Made by a program: the position numbers and the translations under genes
Assembly: GCA_022791815.1 (NCBI GenBank)
Contig: JAAVZU010000078.1
Span: 1-62,643, forward strand
Reading direction: 5' to 3'
Origin: Lachnospiraceae bacterium
GTDB taxonomy: Bacteria; Bacillota; Clostridia; Lachnospirales; Lachnospiraceae
DNA: 62,643 nucleotides
In this document: in pieces, positions 45,720 to 55,665 of the stretch
Position numbering within the stretch: the stretch's first letter is position 1
How the letters are laid out: every line of letters starts with the position of its first letter
The notes under the pieces: generated by a model
Database searches by the model: none
What the model saw: only the letters and a program-made list of their open reading frames with translations
What the model was told of the DNA's origin: nothing

Positions 45720-46319
45720 ATGTGTAAGAGAAAGATAATGAGTAGTTGTCTTGCTGCATGTATGTTATTTTTAGCTGCATGTAGTGAAGATACACATATT
45801 TCTTTGGCAGAGACAGAAACAGATACTTTATATGTAAGTGCAGAAGGAACACTTGAACTGGCGAATGTAGAAGAATTTGCATCCGATCAGTACAAGGAGG
45901 ATGAGTTGAAATCCTTTATCGAAGAAACTATTCAGATGTATGAAGAGTCTGAAACAGATAAAAAAGGCACCATAACAATGAAAGATTTTGAAGTAAAGAA
46001 TAAAATGGCAAAGGTGCTGTTAGCTATGGACAATGCAGAGACATATACTGCATTTCAGGGAGAGGAGTTACAATATCTTACATCAGAAAATATTGCAGAT
46101 AATTTAGTTCTTCCTGAAAGTTTTAAAAAAGCTAGTGATGGTAAAACAATAGAAAAACAAGATGTTTTGAAAGAAAAAGGGTTAAAATATCTAATTATAG
46201 AAGAAAATTTGTGTGTAAAAGTAGAAGGCACCATAAAATATTATTCAGATGCTATGCTTACTGGTGACAGCGAGATTCAGACAACTGGAGAAAAAGTTGC
46301 AGTAATCATTTATGAATAA
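45720..46319 (+). CDS. Hypothetical lipoprotein
   Basis: 199 aa. Signal with lipobox LFLAACSE (modified Cys about residue 21). The mature part is acidic, alpha/beta by pattern (KGTITMKDFEVKNKMAKVLLAM…YTAFQGEEL), with no recognised family. An alternative start is ATG 45738. Anchored outside the membrane. A short hairpin element separates it from glyS. Confidence 0.75.
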   Translation: MCKRKIMSSCLAACMLFLAACSEDTHISLAETETDTLYVSAEGTLELANVEEFASDQYKEDELKSFIEETIQMYEESETDKKGTITMKDFEVKNKMAKVLLAMDNAETYTAFQGEELQYLTSENIADNLVLPESFKKASDGKTIEKQDVLKEKGLKYLIIEENLCVKVEGTIKYYSDAMLTGDSEIQTTGEKVAVIIYE

Positions 46320-46354
46320 TCGGAAATTAAAGTTAAAGATAAAAGAGAATAAAG

Positions 46355-46385
46355 GTAACAGGTCAGCCTTTGGCTGAATTGTTAC
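46355..46385. repeat. GTAACAGTTCAGCC-family hairpin
   Basis: GTAACAGGTCAGCC, TTT, GGCTGAATTGTTAC; 14-nt arms, located 24 bp before glyS. Confidence 0.75.
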
Positions 46386-46409
46386 AAATAAAGAGATAGA
46401 AAGGTTGGA

Positions 46410-47807
46410 ATGAGAATCATGGAAAAAACAATGGATAAAATTGAGGCATTAGCGAAGGCGAGAGGTTTTGTATATCCAGGATCGGAAATTTACGGCGGAC
46501 TTGCCAATACTTGGGATTATGGAAATCTTGGTGTAGAATTAAAAAATAATGTAAAAAAAGCATGGTGGAAGAAGTTTATTCAGGAGAATCCGTATAATGT
46601 TGGTGTAGATTGTGCTATTTTAATGAATTCCCAGACATGGGAAGCATCTGGACATTTGGGAGGTTTTTCTGACCCGCTTATGGATTGTAAGGAATGTCAT
46701 GAGAGATTTCGAGCAGATAAAATGATTGAAGAATATATGGAAGAAAACAATATTGCTATAGAGGGCAGCGTAGATGCATGGTCAAAAGAAGAGATGGAAA
46801 GTTATATTACAGAAAAGAATATTTGTTGTCCATCCTGCGGAAAACATAATTTTACAGAGATTCGCCAGTTTAACTTGATGTTTAAAACTTTCCAAGGTGT
46901 TACAGAAGAAGCAAAGAATACCGTATATTTAAGACCAGAGACTGCACAGGGAATATTTGTAAATTTTAAGAATGTGCAGAGAACTTCAAGAAAGAAGATT
47001 CCATTTGGTATTGGACAAATTGGTAAAGCCTTTCGTAATGAGATTACACCAGGTAAGTTTACTTTCCGTACTAGAGAATTTGAACAAATGGAATTGGAAT
47101 TTTTCTGTGAACCAGGAACGGATTTAGAATGGTTTGCATATTGGAAAGAATTTTGTTTGAACTGGTTAAAGAATCTTGGAATTAAAGAAGAGGAAATGCG
47201 TGCCAGAGACCATGCACCAGAAGAACTTTGTTTTTATAGTAAAGCAACTACAGATATTGAGTTTATGTTCCCATTTGGATGGGGAGAATTATGGGGTGTG
47301 GCTGACCGTACTGACTATGATTTGACACAGCATCAGGAAACATCTGGTGAGCCGATGGATTATTTTGATGATGAAAAGAAAGAAAAATATATACCTTATG
47401 TTATTGAGCCATCTCTTGGTGCAGATCGTGTTACATTGGCATTCCTTTGCAGCGCTTATGATGAAGAGGAGTTAGAGGGTGGAGATATGCGTACTGTATT
47501 ACATTTCCATCCAGCATTGGCCCCTATTAAGATTGGGGTTCTGCCATTATCAAAAAAACTGGCTAAGGGTGCAGAAGATATCTATAGTGAACTTAGCAAA
47601 TATTATAACTGTGAGTATGATGATAGAGGTAATATTGGTAAAAGATACCGTCGTCAGGATGAAATTGGAACACCATTTTGTATTACTTATGATTTTGAGT
47701 CGGAAGAAGATGGCGCAGTAACAGTTCGTGACAGAGATACTATGGAACAGGAACGTGTGAAAATTTCTGAACTGAAAACATATTTTGAAGATAAATTTGC
47801 ATTCTAG
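46410..47807 (+). CDS. glyS: Glycine–tRNA ligase (dimeric type)
   Basis: 465 aa single-chain class II enzyme, not the bacterial alpha2beta2 GlyQS. Motifs: [52 protein letters not shown] and [13 protein letters not shown], with a C-terminal anticodon-binding domain (about 365–465). It charges tRNA-Gly. A CPSCGKH segment and CKECHERF suggest a bound zinc. No T-box leader was seen upstream; a hairpin repeat ends 24 bp before the start. Confidence 0.96.
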   Translation: MRIMEKTMDKIEALAKARGFVYPGSEIYGGLANTWDYGNLGVELKNNVKKAWWKKFIQENPYNVGVDCAILMNSQTWEASGHLGGFSDPLMDCKECHERFRADKMIEEYMEENNIAIEGSVDAWSKEEMESYITEKNICCPSCGKHNFTEIRQFNLMFKTFQGVTEEAKNTVYLRPETAQGIFVNFKNVQRTSRKKIPFGIGQIGKAFRNEITPGKFTFRTREFEQMELEFFCEPGTDLEWFAYWKEFCLNWLKNLGIKEEEMRARDHAPEELCFYSKATTDIEFMFPFGWGELWGVADRTDYDLTQHQETSGEPMDYFDDEKKEKYIPYVIEPSLGADRVTLAFLCSAYDEEELEGGDMRTVLHFHPALAPIKIGVLPLSKKLAKGAEDIYSELSKYYNCEYDDRGNIGKRYRRQDEIGTPFCITYDFESEEDGAVTVRDRDTMEQERVKISELKTYFEDKFAF

Positions 47808-47940
47808 TATATGATTTCACTTATTTCCAGCTATGCCAAAGTATATTAGTGGGAGTGGTAATCTCTTGTCTGATATGCTTTCGGCGGAATGACAGGCATA
47901 GTTAGAATTGTGATGGATAAGGAAGTTAAGGGGACAAGGT

Positions 47941-49296
47941 ATGGAATATCAAGATGCATTGGATTATATTACAGATGCAGGTAAATATGCAGGAACTTTT
48001 GGACTGGATAATATTAGAAATTTACTTGAGGAACTTGGTAATCCACAATCAAAATTACGGTTTATACATGTAGGAGGAACAAATGGAAAAGGCTCGGTTT
48101 CTGCCTATATTAGTACGATTCTTGCGGTGAGCGGGTATCGGGTAGGGAGGTATATCTCTCCAACAATTCTTTCTTATCAAGAAAGAATACAGACTTTGGA
48201 GATGAAAAAGGGAAAACTTTACGAAGAGGAAATAGAGAAAACTAAAATATGCAAGTGGGTGGATCGAATCAAAAAGGCTTGTTCCGTTTTGAGGAAAAAA
48301 GGACTTTCTCATCCTACACCTTTTGAAATAGAGACAGCAATGGGATTTTTGGAATTCTTTGATAGAAATTGTGATATCGTTGTTTTAGAAGTAGGATTAG
48401 GTGGAAGAACAGATGCAACAAATATTGTGGATACCGTAATCTGTGAAGTAATGACTTCGATTAGCAAAGATCATGTCCAATTTCTAGGAAATAGTCTTGA
48501 AAAGATTACGATGGAAAAAGCGGGAATTTTAAAGAGAAAAGTACCAATTGCTGCTTATGATTACAAAACCCAGTATCAAATACAAAAGAAAACAGATGTG
48601 ATTTCTCCTATTTTAAAGCAAAAAGCTTTAGAACAGGAAGCAGAACTTAATTTTGCAGACTTTGGGGAAATTAAAGTACTAAAAGAAAGCTTGGAAGGGA
48701 CGGATTTTAACTACAAAGATATTTTAGGAATACATTGTTCCTTGCTTGGAAGATTTCAAGTAAGGAATGCGGCACTTGCCATAGAAGTGGCAAAAATTTT
48801 AGATAAAATAGGTTGGAAGATTGGTATACAAGAAATAAAAGAGGGAATACAGAAGACGAAATGGAGAGGCAGATTTGAAATTTTGCATAAGAATCCTTAT
48901 TATATTGTAGATGGAGCGCATAATGAGGATGGAGCCAAGGTGCTGGCAGAGTCTATAGATATATATTTGAAAAATAAAAAACTCCTATTTATTGTGGGAG
49001 TTTTAGCCGATAAAGATTGTAAGTCTATATTGTCATACACTGGTAAGTATGCAGAAATGATTTATACAGTTACACCAGATAATGAGAGAGCATTACCAGC
49101 AACAAAACTTGCAGAGGAAGCAAAGCTGCATTGCCATCGTGTAGAAGTAGTTGATTCTGTTGAACTTGCAATGAAGAAGGCAGAAGAAATAGAAAATGAT
49201 TATGATGCTGTAGTGATATTTGGCTCTTTGTATTATTTGCACAAAGTATATGATTATATGGACAATAAAAAAGAAGAGAGGGATAGAATATGTTAA
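47941..49296 (+). CDS. folC: Folylpolyglutamate/dihydrofolate synthase
   Basis: 451 aa. P-loop GGTNGKGSVSAYI (about residue 42), LEVGLGGRTDATNI, SISKDHVQFLG and C-terminal VDGAHNEDGAKVLA are Mur-ligase-family FolC motifs. It adds glutamate to folates, and dihydropteroate to glutamate if bifunctional. Its last 7 bases overlap the start of the secreted Big2 gene, an odd pairing of metabolic and surface genes. Confidence 0.95.
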   Translation: MEYQDALDYITDAGKYAGTFGLDNIRNLLEELGNPQSKLRFIHVGGTNGKGSVSAYISTILAVSGYRVGRYISPTILSYQERIQTLEMKKGKLYEEEIEKTKICKWVDRIKKACSVLRKKGLSHPTPFEIETAMGFLEFFDRNCDIVVLEVGLGGRTDATNIVDTVICEVMTSISKDHVQFLGNSLEKITMEKAGILKRKVPIAAYDYKTQYQIQKKTDVISPILKQKALEQEAELNFADFGEIKVLKESLEGTDFNYKDILGIHCSLLGRFQVRNAALAIEVAKILDKIGWKIGIQEIKEGIQKTKWRGRFEILHKNPYYIVDGAHNEDGAKVLAESIDIYLKNKKLLFIVGVLADKDCKSILSYTGKYAEMIYTVTPDNERALPATKLAEEAKLHCHRVEVVDSVELAMKKAEEIENDYDAVVIFGSLYYLHKVYDYMDNKKEERDRIC

Positions 49297-51101
49297 ATAC
49301 AAAAGGAAAATGGAAGAGAATACAAAAAACAATGGGAGGTATTTGTCTGATAGGTGTTCTTGCCATAAATGGTATGCAGATGGCTCCTGTTTCAGCAGCA
49401 GCAAAACCATCTTTATCTACAAAGAAAGTTACTATTTCGATAGGAAAACAAGTAAAGAGTAATTTTACAATCAAAAATAAAGTAAAAGGGGCAAAATACA
49501 CTTTTACTACAAGTAATAAAAAGGTATTAAAAGTATCCAGCAAAGGCATATTGACTGGTGTGAAGGCTGGAACTGCTAAAGTTACAGTAAAACAAAAATA
49601 TAAAAAGAAAGTAACAAAAGTTGGAGTTGTTAGAGTTACTGTAAAAAAGGCTAGTGCAGTAAGTAAGACAACAAAGACTTATACTTATGAAAGAGGAAAA
49701 ATAGCTGTAAAATTATCAGATTATGTTAATAATCCAAGCCCAGATGCAAAATATCAGTTGGTTTCTGATAATAAGAACATTGCTGCCAATGTAACTTTGC
49801 AGGCAAAGAAAGATTATGTGGGAGAGATTAGTTTAAAAGAGGCAGGAACAGTTACATATTCAGTTAATGAAACTTATAAGAAAAAGACCAGAACAATTTG
49901 TAAATTTAAAATTACAGTAAAGGGTGCATCTTTTAATAAAAAAGCATTTGAAGCACAATATAAAACAGTAGACACTGATGTAGTGATACATCCAATGGAT
50001 TATATGCAATATATGACAAAAGAAGATTCAATTACTTTTGAAAGCAGCAATGAGGATGTACTTGTTGTAGAAGGCGAGAATGTAACAACTGTAGAGGATG
50101 GAGAAGCAATTCTTACAGTTTATAATGGAAAGAAAATTCTGGCTACCATAAGTATTAAAGTTGCTTATGTTAAAGTTACTGGCGTAAAAACATCAAAAAC
50201 CAAAATAAATATTTACACAGGAGAAACAGATGAAGAATGCATACAGACATTTACTATTGAGACAGTGCCATCTGGAGCAAAACTTACTAATGTACAAGTT
50301 AGTGTTTTGAATGAAGATATATGTAGTGTGAATTTTTATCCAGAAGATGAGAATGTCGTAGAAGTTATAGGAGAGGCAGAGGGTACTACTAATTTAATTG
50401 TAAGTAATGTAGAAGGAGATACTCTTAAAACTATTCCTATTACTGTTATTAACGCAATGGATACTCCTATTACTGGTGTAAAGACATCTACAGATAAACT
50501 CCTAGTAAACATGGATGAAGAAGAAACAGTTTTCTATTTTGAGGTATTACCAAATTATGGCTATGCTAATAATTGCAGCATAGAAGTAGAAGATAATACA
50601 ATTTGTGATGCAACAATGGAAAGAGATGAAGAGAATTTTGGCAAGGGCTGGGTATATGTTTCAGGTTTTAACTTTGGAACAACTAATATTTTTATTAAAA
50701 ATGAAAACGACGATGTAAAAGCAACAGTTCCAGTTGTTGTTGCAGACACAGGATACAAGGCACCTACTTCTGTTACCATCAGCCCTAAGAATACTGGAAA
50801 TACAGATGATGAGGACGGATATTCTTTGAAAAATAGTGGTGGAAAGTATATTTTAACCATTCAGGAAGGATACTCTGCAGAAGTCATTTATAAAGTTACA
50901 ACAGGAAAAGCAGAATATACTATGGTTGTCAATGGAAATGAAGAAGTCTGTGATGTACAATTTTCAGGAGATGAAAAAGAAGGAACCATTGAAGTTATAC
51001 CGTATGATTTGGGAACTTCAATTATTGAAATTAAAAACTTTGATGGAACAGTGTTAAAGACAATAACCGTGAATGTTATTGAACAAAAAGAAGAAGAGTA
51101 A
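49290..51101 (+). CDS. Secreted Big2 (Ig-like) domain protein
   Basis: 603 aa. Signal peptide with hydrophobic core GGICLIGVLAINGMQM and cut near PVSAAA (about residue 36). A lysine-rich first Big2-like domain (about 38–120, TTSNKKVLKVSSKGILTGVKAGTAKVTV) is followed by three or more acidic Ig-like modules beginning VTGVKTSKTKINIYTGE, ITGVKTSTDKLLVN and PTSVTISPKNTGN. No anchor motif. Probably a surface adhesion or structural protein. Starts inside folC; ends at a strong terminator. Confidence 0.9.
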   Translation: MLNTKGKWKRIQKTMGGICLIGVLAINGMQMAPVSAAAKPSLSTKKVTISIGKQVKSNFTIKNKVKGAKYTFTTSNKKVLKVSSKGILTGVKAGTAKVTVKQKYKKKVTKVGVVRVTVKKASAVSKTTKTYTYERGKIAVKLSDYVNNPSPDAKYQLVSDNKNIAANVTLQAKKDYVGEISLKEAGTVTYSVNETYKKKTRTICKFKITVKGASFNKKAFEAQYKTVDTDVVIHPMDYMQYMTKEDSITFESSNEDVLVVEGENVTTVEDGEAILTVYNGKKILATISIKVAYVKVTGVKTSKTKINIYTGETDEECIQTFTIETVPSGAKLTNVQVSVLNEDICSVNFYPEDENVVEVIGEAEGTTNLIVSNVEGDTLKTIPITVINAMDTPITGVKTSTDKLLVNMDEEETVFYFEVLPNYGYANNCSIEVEDNTICDATMERDEENFGKGWVYVSGFNFGTTNIFIKNENDDVKATVPVVVADTGYKAPTSVTISPKNTGNTDDEDGYSLKNSGGKYILTIQEGYSAEVIYKVTTGKAEYTMVVNGNEEVCDVQFSGDEKEGTIEVIPYDLGTSIIEIKNFDGTVLKTITVNVIEQKEEE

Positions 51102-51122
51102 TAAAGTGGATGTTTAGATAAT

Positions 51123-51151
51123 AAAAGACCGAAGAAAAACTTCGGTCTTTT
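51123..51151. terminator. Bidirectional terminator
   Basis: AAAAGACCGAAG (51123–51134), AAAAA, CTTCGGTCTTTT (51140–51151): a perfect 12-bp stem between converging genes. Confidence 0.92.
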
Positions 51152-51152
51152 G

Positions 51153-52154
51153 TTATTTAAGTTGAAATTCTTTTGCTTGTTCATTAGAAGAATGAGATGC
51201 TATATATGTGGTATCAGAATCCAGTTCTTGGAAAAATACATATTCACTTGTAACATTAATGCTATTGAAATTACCAAGTTTTAGACAAACATTTTTTTTC
51301 GTATTAAGGTTCATACGATAAATTCCATTCTCTGTGCCATTATCTAATTCATAATATAGATAAGCACCATTCGCTGTTACATTATATGTGCTAACTGGTT
51401 CTGTAAGAAGAGTAGTTACTTTATTATCTTGAAGATCCATACAACAAAGAGCATGACCATTTTCTAAGTCTAAAAAAAACAGTTGGCCAGCAGCAATGGT
51501 TACAAAAGCAAAATTACCTTCTTTTATTACATCTTTATCTTTTGATTGAAGATTAAGACGGTTAATATAATGATTCTTATTTACACTGCTATAGTATAAA
51601 TAACCATTTTCAATAGCATAAGGAAAAATTGGTTCATCTATAAGTATATCTTCGTTTGATTTATCAATTTTGATTTGATAAACACTAAAACCTGATGGTG
51701 TATTTTTTTGATAATATACAGTGTTTCCTGCTAAGTTGACAGTGTCTACTACTGTATCAAATAAGGTTTTCATATTTTTGCCATTTTTCTGAATACGGTA
51801 CATGCCAGTTTTACTTTGTGAAAAAATATTATCACTAGATTGTATCTGTTTCTCGTTATGTCTGCCATATATTATGTATTTACCAGCAACATTAATATCT
51901 GTTGCAGTGTCATTAGACAAACGCTTAGAATGGGTTAAATCATCATTCATTACATAAAGTCTGCCTTCATCTGCTGGATTACTAAAATATATTTTCTTGT
52001 CATATTCGCAAAATAGTCCGCCATTTAGTAAATTTCCACTGGTATTTCCTAAAACATTATCATCGTTGTACACGGTTTGTTTGCTATAATAGGTGACACC
52101 GAACAATATAAGAATTACTAAGACAAAAATAATCGGTATAATTTTTGATTTCAT
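51153..52154 (-). CDS. Membrane-anchored DUF5050-like beta-propeller
   Basis: 333 aa. One N-terminal membrane helix (about 4–24), then repeated ~40-residue units with paired motifs such as KIYFSNPADEGRLYVMN, KTGMYRIQKNGKNMKTL, GYLYYSSVNKNHYINRLNL and AYLYYELDNGTENGIYRMNL, the Y-Y-x-N/D … I-Y-R-M pattern of DUF5050 propellers. The domain should lie outside the membrane. Function unknown. The gene is convergent with the Big2 gene. Confidence 0.85.
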   Translation of the reverse strand: MKSKIIPIIFVLVILILFGVTYYSKQTVYNDDNVLGNTSGNLLNGGLFCEYDKKIYFSNPADEGRLYVMNDDLTHSKRLSNDTATDINVAGKYIIYGRHNEKQIQSSDNIFSQSKTGMYRIQKNGKNMKTLFDTVVDTVNLAGNTVYYQKNTPSGFSVYQIKIDKSNEDILIDEPIFPYAIENGYLYYSSVNKNHYINRLNLQSKDKDVIKEGNFAFVTIAAGQLFFLDLENGHALCCMDLQDNKVTTLLTEPVSTYNVTANGAYLYYELDNGTENGIYRMNLNTKKNVCLKLGNFNSINVTSEYVFFQELDSDTTYIASHSSNEQAKEFQLK

Positions 52155-52351
52155 GTGTTCGCCTCCGTTATAATTATTTAACCGAATGATTCTACATTAT
52201 ATTATAAAGGTTGTTGTTCTTTTATGCAAGGATAATAGTATCAGAGTGGGAAATGAATAATCTTGGATAATTACTTTTTTTTTAGGTAAAAATATGTTAT
52301 GATAAAAAAAGTGTGTTTTTTGGGGATTTAAATATGGATTTACCTATGAAC

Positions 52352-52390
52352 TCAGACGCCGCATCTGGCGGTTTCACCATGAATGAAATT
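52352..52390 (+). repeat. Partial CACCATGAATGAA element before pheA
   Basis: CGCCGCATCTGGCG hairpin followed by GTTTCACCATGAATGAA. It matches the left part of the elements at 55109 and 60368 and ends 18 bp before the pheA start. It keeps a longer frame open from 52313, which I take as accidental. Confidence 0.5.
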
Positions 52391-52408
52391 TTAAAAGGAG
52401 TCGGTTAT

Positions 52409-53530
52409 ATGGATTTACAAGAGATACGGAAAGATATTGATAAAATAGATAATGAAATAACCCGTTTATTTGAGGAACGTATGAAACTTACCTATCAGGT
52501 GGCAGCTTATAAGATAGAAAACGGAAAGAAAGTTTTTGATAAACAACGTGAAGATGAAAAATTACAAACTCTTTCTAAACTTGGAAAAGATGATTTTCAA
52601 AAACAGGCAATTCGAGAATTGTTTTTACAAATTATGTCTATTAGTAGAAAAAAACAATATACTTTAGTGAAGGAAGAAAAAGAAGGATTGTTTACCACTT
52701 GGAGGGAATTACCTAAAGGAACCAAGAAAGTGGCATGTTTTGGAGATATAGGAAGCTATACAGAGCAGGCAATGGAAGAATTTTTTGGAAAGGAAGACAT
52801 AGAAGAAATCCATAAAAAGACTTTTGATGGAGTAATTAAAGCCCTTGAAATTGGTGAGGCAGATTATGGTGTGCTTCCAATTGAAAACTCGTCTACAGGA
52901 GGAATCAGTGATATATATGATTTATTGGTAAAAAGTGATGCTTATATTATTGGAGAACATGAGATAAAAGTAAATCAGGCATTAATTGGTATACCAGGAA
53001 CTAAGGTGGAAAAGATAAGAAAAGTGTACTCTCATGAGCAGGGAATTATGCAGAGCAAGGCATTTCTGGCGAAATACCCTGACATGGAAGTGGAAGTATA
53101 TGAAAGCACGTCAGGAAGTGTGCGAAGAGTAAAAGAAGAAGGGGATGCTGCCCATGCAGCAATTGGAAGTGAACGGGCAGCAAAATACTATGGATTAGAG
53201 ATTTTGCAGTCTGATATTAACCAAGAATCCAATAACAGTACTCGTTTTATAATTATTACAAGACAAAAGGTATGTATGGAATCAGGAAAAAAAATTAGTA
53301 TATGTTTTGAAATTGCACACGAAAGTGGCACATTATATAATATGTTAGCACACTTTATCTTTAACAATTTGAATTTGACAAAGATAGAATCAAGACCAAT
53401 TGAAGGGAAAAAATGGGAATACCGTTTCTTTGTGGAATTTGAAGGAAACCTAAAGGATGCAGGAGTGCAAAATGCATTGCAGGGATTGAAAGAAGAAGCA
53501 AATGCCTTTTATTTATTTGGCAACTTTTAA
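52409..53530 (+). CDS. pheA: Chorismate mutase/prephenate dehydratase
   Basis: 373 aa from ATG 52409 with AAAAGGAGT upstream; a frame open from 52313 lacks such a site. Chorismate mutase (about 1–88, LQEIRKDIDKIDNEITRLFEERM), prephenate dehydratase (about 105–285, LPIENSSTGGI and ESNNSTRFIII), and a C-terminal ACT domain with the Phe-binding ESRPIEGKKWEY. It makes phenylpyruvate from chorismate with feedback control by phenylalanine. It stands alone; no T-box or leader peptide was recognised. Confidence 0.96.
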   Translation: MDLQEIRKDIDKIDNEITRLFEERMKLTYQVAAYKIENGKKVFDKQREDEKLQTLSKLGKDDFQKQAIRELFLQIMSISRKKQYTLVKEEKEGLFTTWRELPKGTKKVACFGDIGSYTEQAMEEFFGKEDIEEIHKKTFDGVIKALEIGEADYGVLPIENSSTGGISDIYDLLVKSDAYIIGEHEIKVNQALIGIPGTKVEKIRKVYSHEQGIMQSKAFLAKYPDMEVEVYESTSGSVRRVKEEGDAAHAAIGSERAAKYYGLEILQSDINQESNNSTRFIIITRQKVCMESGKKISICFEIAHESGTLYNMLAHFIFNNLNLTKIESRPIEGKKWEYRFFVEFEGNLKDAGVQNALQGLKEEANAFYLFGNF

Positions 53531-53761
53531 TTTATATTATTACAGTAATGGCTAGGCTGAATTTTTATTTGCTGTATTGCTGTCAATACATAATGTTATC
53601 TGTTTTTTAATTGAGACTTTTTCACAAAGTCCTCATTATTTAAACACAATTTCTTCAAAGGTGGTTCACAGAACAAACATAAATACCAGATACAATAAAG
53701 ACATAAAATCAAACAGAAACATTGATTAGGAAATATAGTTTTATTATTAAGAAAAGAGGTA

Positions 53762-55087
53762 ATGGTTATGTATAATAATTTTGAAAGAGACAACATACAA
53801 CAAGAAAAGATTATTGAGGTAATTGAGGATAAGAAGGACAAGAAAAAAGGAAAAAGAAAAACCATAAAACTTTTAACTGGTGCATTAGTGGTAGGAATGT
53901 TGGCTGGTGTTGGGTTTGAAGGTGTACATTATGCAACAGACAGGATTTGGCAATCCCAAGTAGAAAAGGAGACAGAAAAAGAAAATGGTATGGTAGCTTC
54001 TTCCACTTCTAGTATAAATACAGAAGGGGATGTATCAACCCTGGTTGAGAATGTAATGCCTGCAATTGTGTCAATTGAAACAACAGTACAGCAAACGGTA
54101 AATAATTTCTGGGGAGGAACTTATTCGGGGGAAAGCTCTGGAAGTGGATCTGGTATCATTATTGGAGAGAATGACACAGAATTACTAGTTGTAACTAACA
54201 ATCATGTAATTACAGGCGAGAACGCAATAGTTAAGGTGATATTTCATGATGAGAGTACAGTAGATGCTACCGTAAAAGGAGCAGATGCTTCTAGTGATTT
54301 AGCTGTATTAGCAATAGACAAGGACAGCTTGACGAACGAAACGAAAAATAACATTAAGATTGCTACACTTGGAGATTCTACCAAGACAAAAGTTGGTGAG
54401 GTAGCAGTTGCTATTGGAAATGCTTTAGGTAGTGGACAATCTGTTACGGTAGGATATATTAGTGCAAAGGATAGAAAAGTTGCATTGGAAGATTATTCTA
54501 TGGCATTATTACAGACAGATGCAGCAATTAACCCTGGTAATAGTGGAGGAGCTTTACTAAATGCTGCAGGGGAAGTAATAGGAATTAATTCAGTAAAATA
54601 TTCTTCAGAAGAAGTAGAAGGTATGGGATATGCGATTCCGATTTCGGATGCAATTCCGATTATCAATGAATTGATGAATAGAGAGCAGTTAGATATATCA
54701 GAGCAAGGATATCTTGGAATTCGTGGACAAGATGTAACAGAATCTACAGGTGGATTTAATATGCCAGAAGGTATTTATGTGGGAGAGGTGACAGAAGGCT
54801 CTCCAGCGGAAAAGGGAGGTATTGTGGCTGGCAATATCATTTGTAAAATTAATGATAAAAAAGTTACTACAATGGAAAGTTTACAAGATACTTTAACTTA
54901 TACCAAAGCAGGTACTACCGTTAATATTACGGTAAAAGAGCTGGAAAATGGTGAATATGTAGAAAAGACCCTAGAAGTCACTTTAGGAAGTAAATCAGAA
55001 ATCAGTGATAGTACAACAACCGAAAGTGAGCAACAAATAGAAGATAATCAACAGAGTAAGCAATTTAGAAACCCTTTTGGCAGATAA
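53762..55087 (+). CDS. HtrA/DegP-type serine protease
   Basis: 441 aa. Short cytoplasmic lysine-rich N-terminus, one membrane helix (about 40–58), trypsin-like domain with His in VVTNNHVITGEN, Asp in SSDLAVLAID and Ser in NPGNSGGALL, then one PDZ domain (about 315–405, GYLGIRGQDV … EGSPAEKGGI). A Gln/Ser/Glu-rich tail follows. It degrades or refolds damaged exported proteins on the outer side of the membrane, fitting the cluster of secreted proteins that follows. Confidence 0.95.
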   Translation: MVMYNNFERDNIQQEKIIEVIEDKKDKKKGKRKTIKLLTGALVVGMLAGVGFEGVHYATDRIWQSQVEKETEKENGMVASSTSSINTEGDVSTLVENVMPAIVSIETTVQQTVNNFWGGTYSGESSGSGSGIIIGENDTELLVVTNNHVITGENAIVKVIFHDESTVDATVKGADASSDLAVLAIDKDSLTNETKNNIKIATLGDSTKTKVGEVAVAIGNALGSGQSVTVGYISAKDRKVALEDYSMALLQTDAAINPGNSGGALLNAAGEVIGINSVKYSSEEVEGMGYAIPISDAIPIINELMNREQLDISEQGYLGIRGQDVTESTGGFNMPEGIYVGEVTEGSPAEKGGIVAGNIICKINDKKVTTMESLQDTLTYTKAGTTVNITVKELENGEYVEKTLEVTLGSKSEISDSTTTESEQQIEDNQQSKQFRNPFGR

Positions 55088-55108
55088 GAGATAAAAATTT
55101 AAAAGTTT

Positions 55109-55210
55109 ATATGCTGTCTTTGGCAGCACCACCATAAATGAAAGTTGATTGCTCTGTGCTTCGCACTTCCGCAATCACCAACTGTATTCGTATTCTGGAC
55201 TTTCATAGTA
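55109..55210 (+). repeat. GAAAGTTGATTG element
   Basis: Left hairpin CTGTCTTTGGCAG, then CACCACCATAAATGAAAG, then a hairpin TTGATTGC/GCAATCACCAA around GTGCTTCGCAC, then CTGTATTCGTATT and GGACTTTCATAGTAAA. The same order recurs at 60368–60577 and partly at 29893–29965 and 52352–52390. Confidence 0.65.
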
Positions 55211-55665
55211 AATTAGGATTGTCACAAGATTGTCATAGATATTATGTATAATATGGCAAATGGGGCAATCCTTTTTGCTTATGCAAATTAGGAAAATTTA
55301 TCTAATCCTAATAAGGAAAATTCTCTGCTAATATGTGAAAAAAAGCCATGTCATCCCTTTTATATATTCTGGCGGATATGTAACATGATTAGGTTTATAT
55401 AGAATAATTTCATGTATATTGTTATGTTATTTAACAACAATATGGGAAATTAGACAAGTAACAACACTAATTATAGCAGGCGTGGTAATATTTACATAAT
55501 ATGTATGGAAAAGTAAGAAAAAAAGGAGGTGGACCATACAAATTAACCAAAAAAATAACAAAAGGGTAAAATGGTGAAAAAAAACTAGGGAAAAGCAACA
55601 AAAGGGTCGATAAAATAAGTACATAGGCAGAGAAATAAAGAAAACAATAAAAAGGAGGAAAAACA
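55211..55665 (+). other. Long AT-rich leader region
   Basis: No gene. A strong AAAGGAGGTGGACC ribosome-binding-like sequence at about 55522–55535 is not followed by a start codon in range. The rest is A-rich and may be a long 5' leader of the secreted-protein pair, whose start has its own AAAAGGAGG. Confidence 0.35.

Noticed and set aside
46320-46409. T-box leader before glyS
   Set aside because: The gap is only 90 bp and holds a short dispersed hairpin; no specifier loop or T-box sequence is present.
52313-52408. 32-codon N-terminal extension of pheA or a leader peptide
   Set aside because: The extension is built from a dispersed repeat element, and AAAAGGAGT before ATG 52409 gives the family-typical start. 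It has no run of Phe codons as an attenuator peptide would.
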